From Flavobacterium sp. LC2016-12 (GTDB lineage Bacteria > Bacteroidota > Bacteroidia > Flavobacteriales > Flavobacteriaceae), in contig NZ_JADKPT010000001.1 of assembly GCF_015351595.1 (NCBI RefSeq), forward strand, positions 930,001-994,000: DNA of 64,000 nucleotides, read 5' to 3'. Every line of letters starts with the position of its first letter. Positions within the stretch are counted from its first letter, which is position 1. Made by a program: the position numbers and the translations under genes. The notes beneath the pieces were generated by a model. That model was not told the origin of the DNA, searched no databases, and was given only the letters and a program-made list of their open reading frames with translations. Of this stretch, positions 8,930 to 17,394 are shown piece after piece.

Positions 8930-9535
8930 ATGGATACCAGAATTACCCGCCCGACTCCATCAGACAGAGAAGTAGATTGGAATAAAAATAAAGTATTACT
9001 AAGTAAAACAGACACAAAAGGAACTATTTTGTATGCGAATGAAGATTTTATTGACGTATCGGGCTATGATGAATTTGAACTTATTGGACAGCCTCATAAT
9101 ATAATTCGTCATCCCGATATGCCAAAAGTAATTTTTAAATTCCTGTGGGATAGCATTAAAGCAAGTAAAAATATTCATGTTATCATCAAAAACATGTCTA
9201 AAACGGGCAGATATTATTGGGTAATTACCGATTTTAAAATTATAGCCGATTCTGATGGAGAAATCGTTGGTTATTTTGGGACAAGAAAATCTGTTCCGGA
9301 GGATATTATTGTAAAATTTATCGAACCGCTATACAAAAAACTTTTGCATATCGAAGAAGCCAGTGGAATGTCAGCATCTGAAGAATATCTGATTGGATTT
9401 CTGGAGGAACGCAAAAAAACATATATGGAATATATTGATCATCTTGTAGCAACGGGAAAAGATGATAAAAATAAAGTGAGTAAAGGTCTTTTTAATGGTC
9501 TTTTTGAAAAGAAAGAGGCTCCTAAAAAGAAATAA
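8930..9535 (+). CDS. Aer-type PAS domain protein without an output domain
   Basis: The 201-residue soluble protein has a single PAS domain at about residues 15-125. Its hallmarks are YANEDF (35-40), the Aer-family phrase PHNIIRHPDMP (55-65), a conserved YYWV (95-98) and GYFGTRKSVP (114-123). In the aerotaxis receptor Aer this domain binds FAD and reports redox state. Here the remainder is a helical tail (about 125-180) ending in a lysine-rich segment, with no HAMP, signalling or kinase domain. Flavobacteria glide and lack flagellar chemoreceptor arrays, so the module must act on something else. It lies in the same direction as the 6-TM sensor, and I infer a functional link. Confidence 0.75.
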   Translation: MDTRITRPTPSDREVDWNKNKVLLSKTDTKGTILYANEDFIDVSGYDEFELIGQPHNIIRHPDMPKVIFKFLWDSIKASKNIHVIIKNMSKTGRYYWVITDFKIIADSDGEIVGYFGTRKSVPEDIIVKFIEPLYKKLLHIEEASGMSASEEYLIGFLEERKKTYMEYIDHLVATGKDDKNKVSKGLFNGLFEKKEAPKKK

Positions 9536-9698
9536 CCAAAAAATTAAATATACTTCATTGTATCGAATAAAATATTCAAGCCAAAAATTTGCCCCCAACA
9601 AATCTAATCACCTTACCAAGGACAATTGAATATTTTGATACAATGAGGTTTTTTTTTCAAAATCAGCTCCTCTAAAATGTTGTATTTTTGAGCCTCAA

Positions 9699-10622
9699 TT
9701 AATACAGATGGCAAGTACATTTTTCACTGTTTTCGTTGAGAAGAGTGTAGCTCAAAAAGAATGTATGTGATCCGTTATTATAATTGCTAAATTTAGTTGT
9801 TGAGATGTCATAGCCATATCCAATCTTCAAGTCATCAATAATCTGAATTCCTGCAAATGCGCCAACACTTGAATTGTAGTCAAAATTTACCGAAGCTAAA
9901 TATTTGTTTCTCCAATTAAGGTTTAAAGAAGTCAGGATACTTACAGGTGCTCCCGCTGTAATTCTCGCAAGTAAAGCCGGTGTTAGGGTAATATCACGCT
10001 CGATTTCAAATTGGTAGCCAAAATTGCTGTAATAATAATTTTTTCGTTGTGAAAGTATTGTTCCTATGCTGCTATATTTGGCTTGTATAATATTTGGACT
10101 TGAAATTCCGATAAAAAATTTATCAGAGTAAAAATTAGCTCCCACACCAAAAATAGGAGCGGTTTTGTTTTCGGTTCCAAAATTATCTACAACTTCTCCA
10201 GGTTCATAAATGTCTAAATTATCCTTATTTATACTGTATGAATTGATTCCTCCTTTTACACCAAGAACTAATTTATATTTTCGGTCAAGCTTGATGTAGT
10301 AAGCAAAGTTGCCTTCGATGTTATATTCTTTTTTTGGGCCGGCAACATCGTTGTATAAACTAATACCGTATCCTATTTTTTGTAATGATTTTGTATCTGC
10401 AGACAAGTATTGTGTTTTTGGAGCACCGTCAAAACCGACCCATTGGGTAGAGTATATTCCAACAATATTTAATCCATCTGCAGAACCTGCGAACGCTGGA
10501 TTGTAGAACAAAGGATTATAATTAAAAATAGATAATTTAGCGTCATTTTGAGCTTTTATATTATGTATTGAAAATATAATAATTGCAATTAAAAATATTA
10601 TTTTTTTGAAAGTATTACCCAT
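9699..10622 (-). CDS. PorP/SprF-family type IX secretion outer membrane protein
   Basis: The start chosen is ATG at 10622, which gives MGNTFKK followed by a hydrophobic signal peptide ending near NIKAQ. An upstream ATG at 10658 is possible but would precede the signal with a non-typical leader. The mature part has the PorP/SprF pattern: an opening YNPLFYNPAFAGS phrase, then alternating beta strands typical of an outer membrane barrel, ending near FFLSYTLL. PorP/SprF proteins pair with individual T9SS type B cargo proteins (for example SprF with SprB). The start overlaps the stop of the upstream type B cargo gene by 8 bp, which suggests translational coupling and that these two are partners. 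Confidence 0.9.
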   Translation of the reverse strand: MGNTFKKIIFLIAIIIFSIHNIKAQNDAKLSIFNYNPLFYNPAFAGSADGLNIVGIYSTQWVGFDGAPKTQYLSADTKSLQKIGYGISLYNDVAGPKKEYNIEGNFAYYIKLDRKYKLVLGVKGGINSYSINKDNLDIYEPGEVVDNFGTENKTAPIFGVGANFYSDKFFIGISSPNIIQAKYSSIGTILSQRKNYYYSNFGYQFEIERDITLTPALLARITAGAPVSILTSLNLNWRNKYLASVNFDYNSSVGAFAGIQIIDDLKIGYGYDISTTKFSNYNNGSHTFFLSYTLLNENSEKCTCHLY

Positions 10623-12789
10623 TATTATGTATGTATAAAAAGCCTTTTTTTGTTGCATCAGTCTGATCTCTTTTTTTATAATTTATAATATAATAATAAG
10701 ATCCCGTTGGTAATTTTTCATCTTTTAAGAAAACTTCGCCGGCATTAGCTCTTCCATAGAAATAATTACTATCTACACCGTAACCAGACATTTTATAAAC
10801 TAATTGACCAAAACGATTATAAACCTGAATTGCATTTTCAGGAAAGTATTCAATATTCTCAATTTCTAAATGATCGTTTTGTGTATTTTCGTCAATAGTG
10901 ATTAAGTTATAAATATTGATGTCGCAAGGTTTAATATTAACTGTAATTGCTGTACGCTTATTACTTTCGCATTTAGTAACAGGGTCAATTATTGCTGCAT
11001 AATATGTTGCACCACTTTCTAAAGGTGTGGTGTGTGGAAGTTTAGCGGTGTCATTTATATTACTGTAATATCGAACAGAAGAATTGTAATAGTTTAAATT
11101 CTTAAGTGTAAAATCCTCATTAGAACAAAATTCTTGTGTAAAATCTGGTGATATAACAGCTGATCCTTCTTTTAAAATTGCCGTAATACCCCATCTTGTA
11201 CTTGAGCAACCTATACTGGCATCATAATCAGAGGCATAATAAGTTACATTGTTTTGTAACGGTGTAGAATCACTAATTAAGTTTCCGCCGTCTTGAGCGT
11301 TATACCAGGTGACTGCTAACCCGTTAACTTTCAGATTAGCAATTGTAGGAGCTTCACTTGAACAAAAAGATTGAGTTGCTTCTCCTATTGGATGTCCTAT
11401 AGCATTGATTATAATTGAAATTTTAGTTCTGGGTCCTAAACAACCATCTTTAAAAATAGCACAATAAATATCTCTATTTGATATAATTTTAGTTGTTTCA
11501 CTTACAGCTTCAGTTGAAAGTAGGGAATCAAACCATTTTACTGTTAATCCATTTGTATCTAGATTTGCTAGTGTTGGAACAGGATAATAGCAAAGTGTTT
11601 GAATTTCGGAAACTGCTGGTTTAGCAATAGGGTTATTTTCTACATGAATTGGTTTAGAAATAAACTGTGAACAGCCAGTAACTGAATAAACCGTCAACGA
11701 AACCGTGTAATCACCTGAATTTTCAAAAATATGACTTGGGTTCTTTTCTGTTGAAGTTTTACCATCGCCGAAATCCCATTCCCATTTATTAATGACTCCA
11801 TTTAATATAGTAGTTTTATCCTGAAAAGTGATAGGACTAAAAGTATTATAATCTACCTTACAAGGAATAGAAACAGAATAATTTGGTGTAATTACAGTTG
11901 GGTTTGATAAGGTCGCCTCTATTGTTGATTCACATGTATTTCCGTTATTGAATGAAGTCAATAAACATTCGAAGGTTGCTCCAGGTGGATAATCTGCTAA
12001 TGCTAAAGTAATACTTTGCGTAGGAGTACCAACAACTTGGCCTTTATAAGTCCATGAATATCCGATAAATCCTACTGGTGCTGTTAATGTAAAATTATTT
12101 CCGCCAGAGCAAACGGCGACATTTATTTTTAATTGGCTACACTTTGCAGAAATATATGCATAACCAAAATGTTTTACAAAACTGCAATCTCTAGTTGTAA
12201 ATTCAATGGAAACTTTTTTTCCCATATAATTAGCAAGATTGATTCCTACTGTATTCCATTGTGTCCAGTAAATATCGCCACACACATTTGCATTTTGATA
12301 AGGTTCGCCTGAGCTTACATTGTAAACGCCACAACGAGGATCAATTTCGCTGCCTTTATCATTTAATATTCTAACGCTGAAATTGGGTTGAGCTTCTTTT
12401 TCATGTCCGCCGTCTTCTAAAACAACAGCATATTTATAGATGAATAAATTATTATCTTTACTAACAACATTTATATCATAGATTAATCGGTCCGCTTCAG
12501 TTCCTCCTAAATTATTACCTAATCTTGCAGCATGAACTTCTCCTGGAGGAACCATAAATAATTCACCACCACATAGACCAGCAATACTATCTTTTACATC
12601 AATATTGGTAATAAAATGATGTTTAAAATTTTCTCCTTTATGCAAATTTGGGTTGGACCTTGTCCCGTAAGAAGCTTTCCATCCATTAAAATCAGCATTA
12701 GAAAAATCAGAGTTAAAACATCCTGATTGTGCATTTATTGAAGTAATGATGAAGAAAAAAAATAAAAAAGGGTAATATTTAATCATCAT
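10615..12789 (-). CDS. Secreted PKD-domain protein with T9SS type B C-terminal sorting domain
   Basis: The 724-residue protein starts with a signal peptide (residues 1-20, ending SINAQ). It continues with an N-terminal lectin-like beta region (about 25-220), a PKD domain at about 335-395 (WEWDFGDGKTSTEKNPSHIF), and Ig-like repeats with recurring YYA and LKNL-type phrases (about 395-630). The final 90 residues (IQVYNRFGQLVYKMSGY, then LPTGSYYYIINYKK) are a gliding-motility-associated type B T9SS sorting domain. It should be exported to the cell surface with the help of the PorP/SprF protein encoded next to it. The ligand is unknown. A possible -7 box (TACATTTG, minus strand) lies at 12821-12828. 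Confidence 0.9.
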   Translation of the reverse strand: MMIKYYPFLFFFFIITSINAQSGCFNSDFSNADFNGWKASYGTRSNPNLHKGENFKHHFITNIDVKDSIAGLCGGELFMVPPGEVHAARLGNNLGGTEADRLIYDINVVSKDNNLFIYKYAVVLEDGGHEKEAQPNFSVRILNDKGSEIDPRCGVYNVSSGEPYQNANVCGDIYWTQWNTVGINLANYMGKKVSIEFTTRDCSFVKHFGYAYISAKCSQLKINVAVCSGGNNFTLTAPVGFIGYSWTYKGQVVGTPTQSITLALADYPPGATFECLLTSFNNGNTCESTIEATLSNPTVITPNYSVSIPCKVDYNTFSPITFQDKTTILNGVINKWEWDFGDGKTSTEKNPSHIFENSGDYTVSLTVYSVTGCSQFISKPIHVENNPIAKPAVSEIQTLCYYPVPTLANLDTNGLTVKWFDSLLSTEAVSETTKIISNRDIYCAIFKDGCLGPRTKISIIINAIGHPIGEATQSFCSSEAPTIANLKVNGLAVTWYNAQDGGNLISDSTPLQNNVTYYASDYDASIGCSSTRWGITAILKEGSAVISPDFTQEFCSNEDFTLKNLNYYNSSVRYYSNINDTAKLPHTTPLESGATYYAAIIDPVTKCESNKRTAITVNIKPCDINIYNLITIDENTQNDHLEIENIEYFPENAIQVYNRFGQLVYKMSGYGVDSNYFYGRANAGEVFLKDEKLPTGSYYYIINYKKRDQTDATKKGFLYIHNNG

Positions 12790-12916
12790 TGATAGTGATT
12801 ATAATTTGTTTCGATTTCAGCAAATGTAGGATTTTGCAATAAAAAAAACATATTTTTCACAGAAAAAGTTAAAAAAATATAACAAACACTTTGTTTTTCG
12901 ACGGTAATGAAACATA

Positions 12917-15025
12917 TTAGCTAATATAATTCCAAATATTCTTCTTTTTTGTTAGTTCAATAAAAACAGCTTTTAAGATAGCATGTTCAGGTTTTTGAAG
13001 TGGGCCATCTTCCTTTAAGATTTTCATTGCGTAGTTTCTTGCCAAACTCAAAATTTCACGATCTCTTACTATATCTGCGATTTGAAGATTTAAAACACCA
13101 CTTTGTTGTGTTCCCATTAAATCGCCAGGACCACGCAATTTCAAATCAACTTCCGCAATTTCAAAACCATCGTTTGTCTGAACCATAGTTTCCATACGTG
13201 TTTTACTATCAGCACTTAATTTATGACTGGTCATTAAAATACAATAACTTTGTTCGGCACCACGACCAACTCGGCCACGTAGTTGATGTAATTGAGATAA
13301 CCCGAAACGTTCTGCACTTTCGATAATCATTACACTGGCATTTGGTACATTAACACCAACTTCAATTACAGTAGTGGCAACCATAATATTGGTTTTTCCT
13401 TCAGAAAAACGTTTCATTTCAGCATCTTTATCTGCTGGTTTCATCTTTCCGTGCAAAATAGAAATTGAATATTGAGGTAATGGAAAATCACGAGAAATAC
13501 TTTCGTAACCATCCATCAAATCTTTGTAATCCATTTTTTCAGATTCCTGAATTAACGGATAAACAATATAAATTTGTCTTCCTAAAGCGATCTCGTCACG
13601 AAGGAATTTCCAGACTTTTAACCTATTGCTGTCAAAACGATGAACGGTCTGAATTGGTTTTCTTCCCGGAGGTAATTCATCAATTACAGAAATGTCTAAG
13701 TCTCCGTATAAACTCATCGCCAAAGTTCTCGGAATAGGAGTGGCGGTCATCACTAAAACGTGTGGCGGAATTTCATTTTTCTTCCACAATTTTGAACGCT
13801 GTTCTACACCAAAACGATGTTGTTCATCAATTACGGCCAAACCTAAATTCTGAAATTGTACCTTATCTTCTAACAAAGCATGCGTACCAATTAAAATATG
13901 CAAACTGCCATTTTCAAGCTCTTCATGAATGATTTTTCTAGCTGCAGTTTTGGTTGAACCGGTAAGTATTTTGATATTAAGATCTAATGTTTTAGCTAAT
14001 TCTGATAAACCAATAAAATGCTGATTGGCAAGAATTTCAGTAGGAGCCATTAAACAGGCCTGAAAACCATTATCAATAGCCAAAAGCATGCTCATAAAAG
14101 CCACAATTGTTTTTCCGGAACCAACATCACCCTGTAATAAACGGTTCATTTGGGCATTGCTTCCCATATCTGAACGGATTTCTTTAATTACTCTTTTTTG
14201 AGCGTTTGTAAGGTTAAATGGCAAATGATTCTGATAAAATTCATTAAAAAGTTCGCCTACTTTGGTAAAGGGATGTCCTTTTATTTTGTGTTTCCGAATC
14301 AGGTTTTTAGTAATTAATTGAAGCTGAATAAAAAACAATTCCTCGAATTTTAATCGGAATTGGGCTTTCGCCAAAGCCTCAGTGCTTTTTGGAAAATGGA
14401 TATTGAATAAAGCCGCTCTTTTCGGAATTAACTTTAACTCTTCAATTAAATAAGGCGGGAAAGTTTCAGTAAATAAAGCTTGTGTTTCTATAAAAAGCTG
14501 TTCCATCAACTTATTAATCGTTCGGTTTGAAATTCCTCGATTTGCCAATGTTTCAGTGGATGGATAAACGGGCTGCATGGCGGATCGAAGGCTTCTTTCG
14601 TGCTCGCTCAATAATTCAATTTCAGGATGCGCCATACTAAACTGGCTTCCATACAAAGAACATTTTCCAAAAATCACACAAACTTCATTCAGCTTTAGAC
14701 TCTCTCTAACCCATTTGTGTCCCTGAAACCAATTCAGATCAATTTGCCCTGTGTCATCCACGAAAGTGGCAACCAAACGTTTTTTGTTTTTAGCAAATTC
14801 AACCGTTTTTATATTGATGATTTTACCAATGATCTGAACTTCGGCTCCTGTATTCTGAAGTTCATTTATCTTATAATAACGGGTTCTGTCGATGTATCTA
14901 TTCGGAAAAAAATTAACTAAATCTCTGTATTTATGAATGCCCAATTCCTTACGAAGCAACTGGCCACGACTCGGACCAACGCCTTTTAGGTATTCAATTG
15001 GGGTTTCAAGGAGATTGTTCGACAT
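12917..15025 (-). CDS. recG: ATP-dependent DNA helicase RecG
   Basis: The 702-residue protein has the RecG order: an N-terminal wedge/OB-fold domain (about 1-230, with a GPSRGQLLRKELGI opening), then two SF2 helicase domains. Visible motifs are Walker A GDVGSGKT, motif II DEQH (DExH type), motif III TATPIPRT and motif VI QLRGRVGRG. RecG remodels stalled forks and Holliday junctions in DNA repair. The length is close to the family norm and no key motif is missing. It is transcribed away from the DUF1697 gene across a spacer that holds a 24-bp hairpin. Confidence 0.97.
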   Translation of the reverse strand: MSNNLLETPIEYLKGVGPSRGQLLRKELGIHKYRDLVNFFPNRYIDRTRYYKINELQNTGAEVQIIGKIINIKTVEFAKNKKRLVATFVDDTGQIDLNWFQGHKWVRESLKLNEVCVIFGKCSLYGSQFSMAHPEIELLSEHERSLRSAMQPVYPSTETLANRGISNRTINKLMEQLFIETQALFTETFPPYLIEELKLIPKRAALFNIHFPKSTEALAKAQFRLKFEELFFIQLQLITKNLIRKHKIKGHPFTKVGELFNEFYQNHLPFNLTNAQKRVIKEIRSDMGSNAQMNRLLQGDVGSGKTIVAFMSMLLAIDNGFQACLMAPTEILANQHFIGLSELAKTLDLNIKILTGSTKTAARKIIHEELENGSLHILIGTHALLEDKVQFQNLGLAVIDEQHRFGVEQRSKLWKKNEIPPHVLVMTATPIPRTLAMSLYGDLDISVIDELPPGRKPIQTVHRFDSNRLKVWKFLRDEIALGRQIYIVYPLIQESEKMDYKDLMDGYESISRDFPLPQYSISILHGKMKPADKDAEMKRFSEGKTNIMVATTVIEVGVNVPNASVMIIESAERFGLSQLHQLRGRVGRGAEQSYCILMTSHKLSADSKTRMETMVQTNDGFEIAEVDLKLRGPGDLMGTQQSGVLNLQIADIVRDREILSLARNYAMKILKEDGPLQKPEHAILKAVFIELTKKKNIWNYIS

Positions 15026-15063
15026 TAATTATTTTAGAGTTTAGATTGTTGAATTTAGATTTT

Positions 15064-15131
15064 AGAAAATAGAGTATAGAATAAAGAGGATAGATCGTGG
15101 TCTATGTTCTTTATTCTATACTCTATTTTCT
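15064..15131. repeat. 24-bp perfect inverted repeat in a divergent spacer
   Basis: Arms at 15064-15087 and 15108-15131 are perfect reverse complements (left arm begins AGAAAATAGAGTATAG). The 20-base loop contains a second, smaller stem (ATAGA / TCTAT). The element lies between recG and DUF1697, which are transcribed away from each other, so it is not a terminator for either. TTTAGATT words precede it at 15034-15060. Confidence 0.85.
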
Positions 15132-15232
15132 TTCTCTTTGGAAAAGCGAAGATAGATTTTAATTGGGAAATTTAAAAATCTGATAAATTGAAGTTTAGAA
15201 AATAATATCTTTGAAGAATAAAATTATTTGAA

Positions 15233-15778
15233 ATGACAACACATTTAGCACTTTTACGCGGTATCAACGTTTCTGGCCACAACATGATGAAAATGGAAGC
15301 TTTGAAAACAATGCTGGAGAATATTGGTTTTACAAATGTGAGAACCTATCTCCAATCCGGGAATGTTTTTGTGGATTCTGAGGAAGAAAGTGCTTCGAAA
15401 GTGGGTTTCATGATCAAACAGGAAATCTTCAAGGTTTTTGGACATGAAGTTCCTACAATTGTAATTACAAAAGAAGATTTAGAATTGTGCTTTAAAAACA
15501 GTCCTTATCTGAAAGAAAAAGATATTGACACCAAAAAACTATATGTAGCTTTTGTTTCAACGGAACTAAAAAAGGAAAATATAAATGATTTAAAAATCAG
15601 CCAATTTAAACCCGATGAAGCAAGTATTGACGGAAACAGGATTTTTATAAAATATGCGGTTGGTGCCGGAAAAACAAGATTAGAGGGGAAATACATTGAG
15701 AAAAAACTCAATGTTATCGTGACTATGCGTAATTGGAACACAGTTACGAATTTGCTTAAAATGTATGTTGAAAATTAG
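15233..15778 (+). CDS. DUF1697 family protein
   Basis: The 181-residue protein begins MTTHLALLRGINVSGHNMMKM and contains the conserved LQSGNVFVDS segment (about residues 40-50). Both mark the DUF1697 family, small cytoplasmic proteins with an alpha/beta fold and no established activity. The length is normal, with ETKKLYVAF-like and TMRNWNT segments in expected places (TMRNWNTVTNLLKM near the C-terminus). A TATCTTTG -7-like box lies at 15206-15213 with a TTG 15 bp upstream, a little short for the flavobacterial spacing. It faces the Dph6-like gene tail to tail, with a 20-bp hairpin between them. Confidence 0.85.
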   Translation: MTTHLALLRGINVSGHNMMKMEALKTMLENIGFTNVRTYLQSGNVFVDSEEESASKVGFMIKQEIFKVFGHEVPTIVITKEDLELCFKNSPYLKEKDIDTKKLYVAFVSTELKKENINDLKISQFKPDEASIDGNRIFIKYAVGAGKTRLEGKYIEKKLNVIVTMRNWNTVTNLLKMYVEN

Positions 15779-15849
15779 AAAATGTGTCAATTAGAAAATG
15801 TGATAATTATAGATATCCTCAAATTATCAAATTGACACATTTTCTAATT
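15773..15849. repeat. 20-bp perfect inverted repeat between convergent genes
   Basis: The arms at 15773-15792 and 15830-15849 are perfect reverse complements; the right arm contains TTGACACATTTTCTAA. A second, partial copy of the left word (TTAGAAAATGTG) follows inside the loop. The position between two converging genes would suit a bidirectional terminator, although there is no GC-rich core. The same right-arm word is repeated in tandem at 45467-45524. Confidence 0.85.
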
Positions 15850-15855
15850 GTCTAA

Positions 15856-16602
15856 TTAGTTTTTGGGAATCAAATCACAATACCAAAATCCATAATCAAA
15901 AGCATCGCTGGCACTAGTGTCGCAAGCAGTATCTGATGAATCTTCGTTTTTAGGCTTTTCATATTTTCTGTAAACGATTTCTCCAATTTCAAAATCAATT
16001 GGTTTTGAGAAAATCGGACCATCAAAAGCAAAAGTGTGAAATTCGCCGTTTTCTCCGCAAACATCTACATTTTCAGGTAAGTCACTAATAAAATCCTGAT
16101 CGATTATTCTGCCCACAAAACTTTTATCTAAATACCTTTCATTAACACAAACTACTATAGTTTTAAATCCTAACGAAATAAATTCCTGAATCAGCTCTTT
16201 TGTTGGAATTTTCCAAATTGGAAAAACACCTTCAAAACCAATCTTTGCCAATTGATCTTCACGATATTTACGCAAATCTTCCAGAAAAATATCTCCAAAA
16301 ACAGACTGTGTGATACCACGACTTTTTAATTCTGTCAAAGTTTTAGTCATAACATTTTCATAGACTTCCATGGTAGGCATTTCCGGAACTTGCAGAATTT
16401 CTAAAGGCAAACCAATGCTTTTTGCTTGCGCTTCTAATAATGCAACGCGAACGCCATGCATTGAAATACGTTGAAATTGCTGATTGACGCTGGTCAATAA
16501 ACATTCAATTTTATATTCGGGATTTTGTAGAATTTTATATAAAGTAAGAGCAGAATCTTTTCCACTGCTCCAGTTGAATAAGGCTTTTTTTGGTGTTGGC
16601 AC
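15856..16602 (-). CDS. Dph6-related ATP pyrophosphatase (diphthine-ammonia ligase-like)
   Basis: The 248-residue protein opens with a PP-loop SSGKDSALTLYK (residues 12-23), the ATP-binding signature of N-type ATP pyrophosphatases. The phrase GDIFLEDLRKYREDQL, a helix with PIW(K)IPTKEL, and a C-terminal GENGEFHTFAFDGP are the landmarks of the Dph6/MJ0570 family. In eukaryotes and archaea Dph6 amidates diphthine on elongation factor 2. Bacteria lack diphthamide, so the bacterial substrate is unknown, and the family name should not be read as function. The length is normal. It converges on the DUF1697 gene and is divergent from the transposase gene. Confidence 0.85.
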   Translation of the reverse strand: MPTPKKALFNWSSGKDSALTLYKILQNPEYKIECLLTSVNQQFQRISMHGVRVALLEAQAKSIGLPLEILQVPEMPTMEVYENVMTKTLTELKSRGITQSVFGDIFLEDLRKYREDQLAKIGFEGVFPIWKIPTKELIQEFISLGFKTIVVCVNERYLDKSFVGRIIDQDFISDLPENVDVCGENGEFHTFAFDGPIFSKPIDFEIGEIVYRKYEKPKNEDSSDTACDTSASDAFDYGFWYCDLIPKN

Positions 16603-16692
16603 GCTGTTGTTATTTTATGTGGTAAACTTACAAATTTCATTCGATTTGTTGATGAAACCTTTGTAACTTTGGAATTCCTATACGCCAAAAAA

Positions 16693-17394
16693 ATGACATT
16701 ATATCAAGATAAATATAAAATCGACTCTAAAAGATTAAAGAACTGGGACTATTCAAGTGAGGCAATTTATTTTATAACAATAGTTACAAAAAATAGAGAA
16801 TGCATTTTTGGTTCGATTGAAAATGAGAAAATGATTTTAAATAAAAATGGTCAAATTGTAGAGAATGAGCTTTTTAAATCAATTAAAATCCGTAAAAACT
16901 GGTTTTTCCATAATTGGGTTGTGATGCCAAATCATGTGCATTTGTTGATAGAAATTCAAAAACACAATGAAATTTCTACCACAATGGATACTGTAGACGG
17001 GAATAATCCACACACGCATATCGTAGAGGCGCACAGCAGTGCGTCTACGCCCAGTATGTCGACAAAGATTGGGGTAAACGTTGCCGAGACGCACTGCTGT
17101 GCGCCTCTACGTGATAATTGGAGCCAGAGTACGAATCATGACCATTCCGATTTTAAATTATTGCGCAAACCAAATTCAATTTCATCATTTGTAGCGTTAT
17201 TCAAATCAGTTACAACGGCACAAATTAATAAGATTTGTGAAGACAAAAGTAAATCTGTTTCTACAAAAATATGGCAAACCAACTATCACGACCATATTGT
17301 CCGTAATTACAAAAGATTTGAAACAATTTATAATTATATAAAAAGCAATCCAAGATCTTGGGATACAGATTCCATAAACTCTAATTTTCAATGA
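16693..17394 (+). CDS. REP-associated tyrosine transposase (RAYT, Y1/HUH family)
   Basis: The start chosen is ATG at 16693 (233 residues); a TTG at 16669 would add 8 residues. The HUH metal motif is PNHVHLLI (H81, H83), and the candidate catalytic tyrosine is Y215 in NYIKSNP. The WQTNYHDHIVRN segment (about 194-205) is conserved in Bacteroidetes RAYTs. RAYTs are single-copy domesticated relatives of IS200 transposases that act on REP palindromes. Residues 110-140 are encoded by a GC-rich inverted pair of REP-like sequences inserted in frame between the HUH and tyrosine regions. A TAACTTTG box lies at 16664-16671. Its stop overlaps the next start by 4 bp. Confidence 0.88.
   Translation: MTLYQDKYKIDSKRLKNWDYSSEAIYFITIVTKNRECIFGSIENEKMILNKNGQIVENELFKSIKIRKNWFFHNWVVMPNHVHLLIEIQKHNEISTTMDTVDGNNPHTHIVEAHSSASTPSMSTKIGVNVAETHCCAPLRDNWSQSTNHDHSDFKLLRKPNSISSFVALFKSVTTAQINKICEDKSKSVSTKIWQTNYHDHIVRNYKRFETIYNYIKSNPRSWDTDSINSNFQ
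17022..17111. repeat. REP-like inverted pair inside the RAYT coding sequence
   Basis: Two 25-bp segments, 17022-17046 and 17087-17111, are perfect reverse complements. Each is itself an imperfect palindrome: CGTAGA, a two-base bulge, CGCAC, a 4-base AGCA loop, GTGCG, TCTACG. This matches the layout of a paired REP element (BIME-like), with about 40 bp between the two. The block is much richer in GC than its surroundings. It is read in frame by the transposase gene. Confidence 0.92.

Noticed and set aside
16693..17394. RAYT considered as a live IS200 insertion sequence
   Set aside because: There are no element ends around the gene, it overlaps the next gene by 4 bp, and it has the RAYT WQ..Y..HIxRN and NYIKSNP pattern rather than that of IS200 TnpA.
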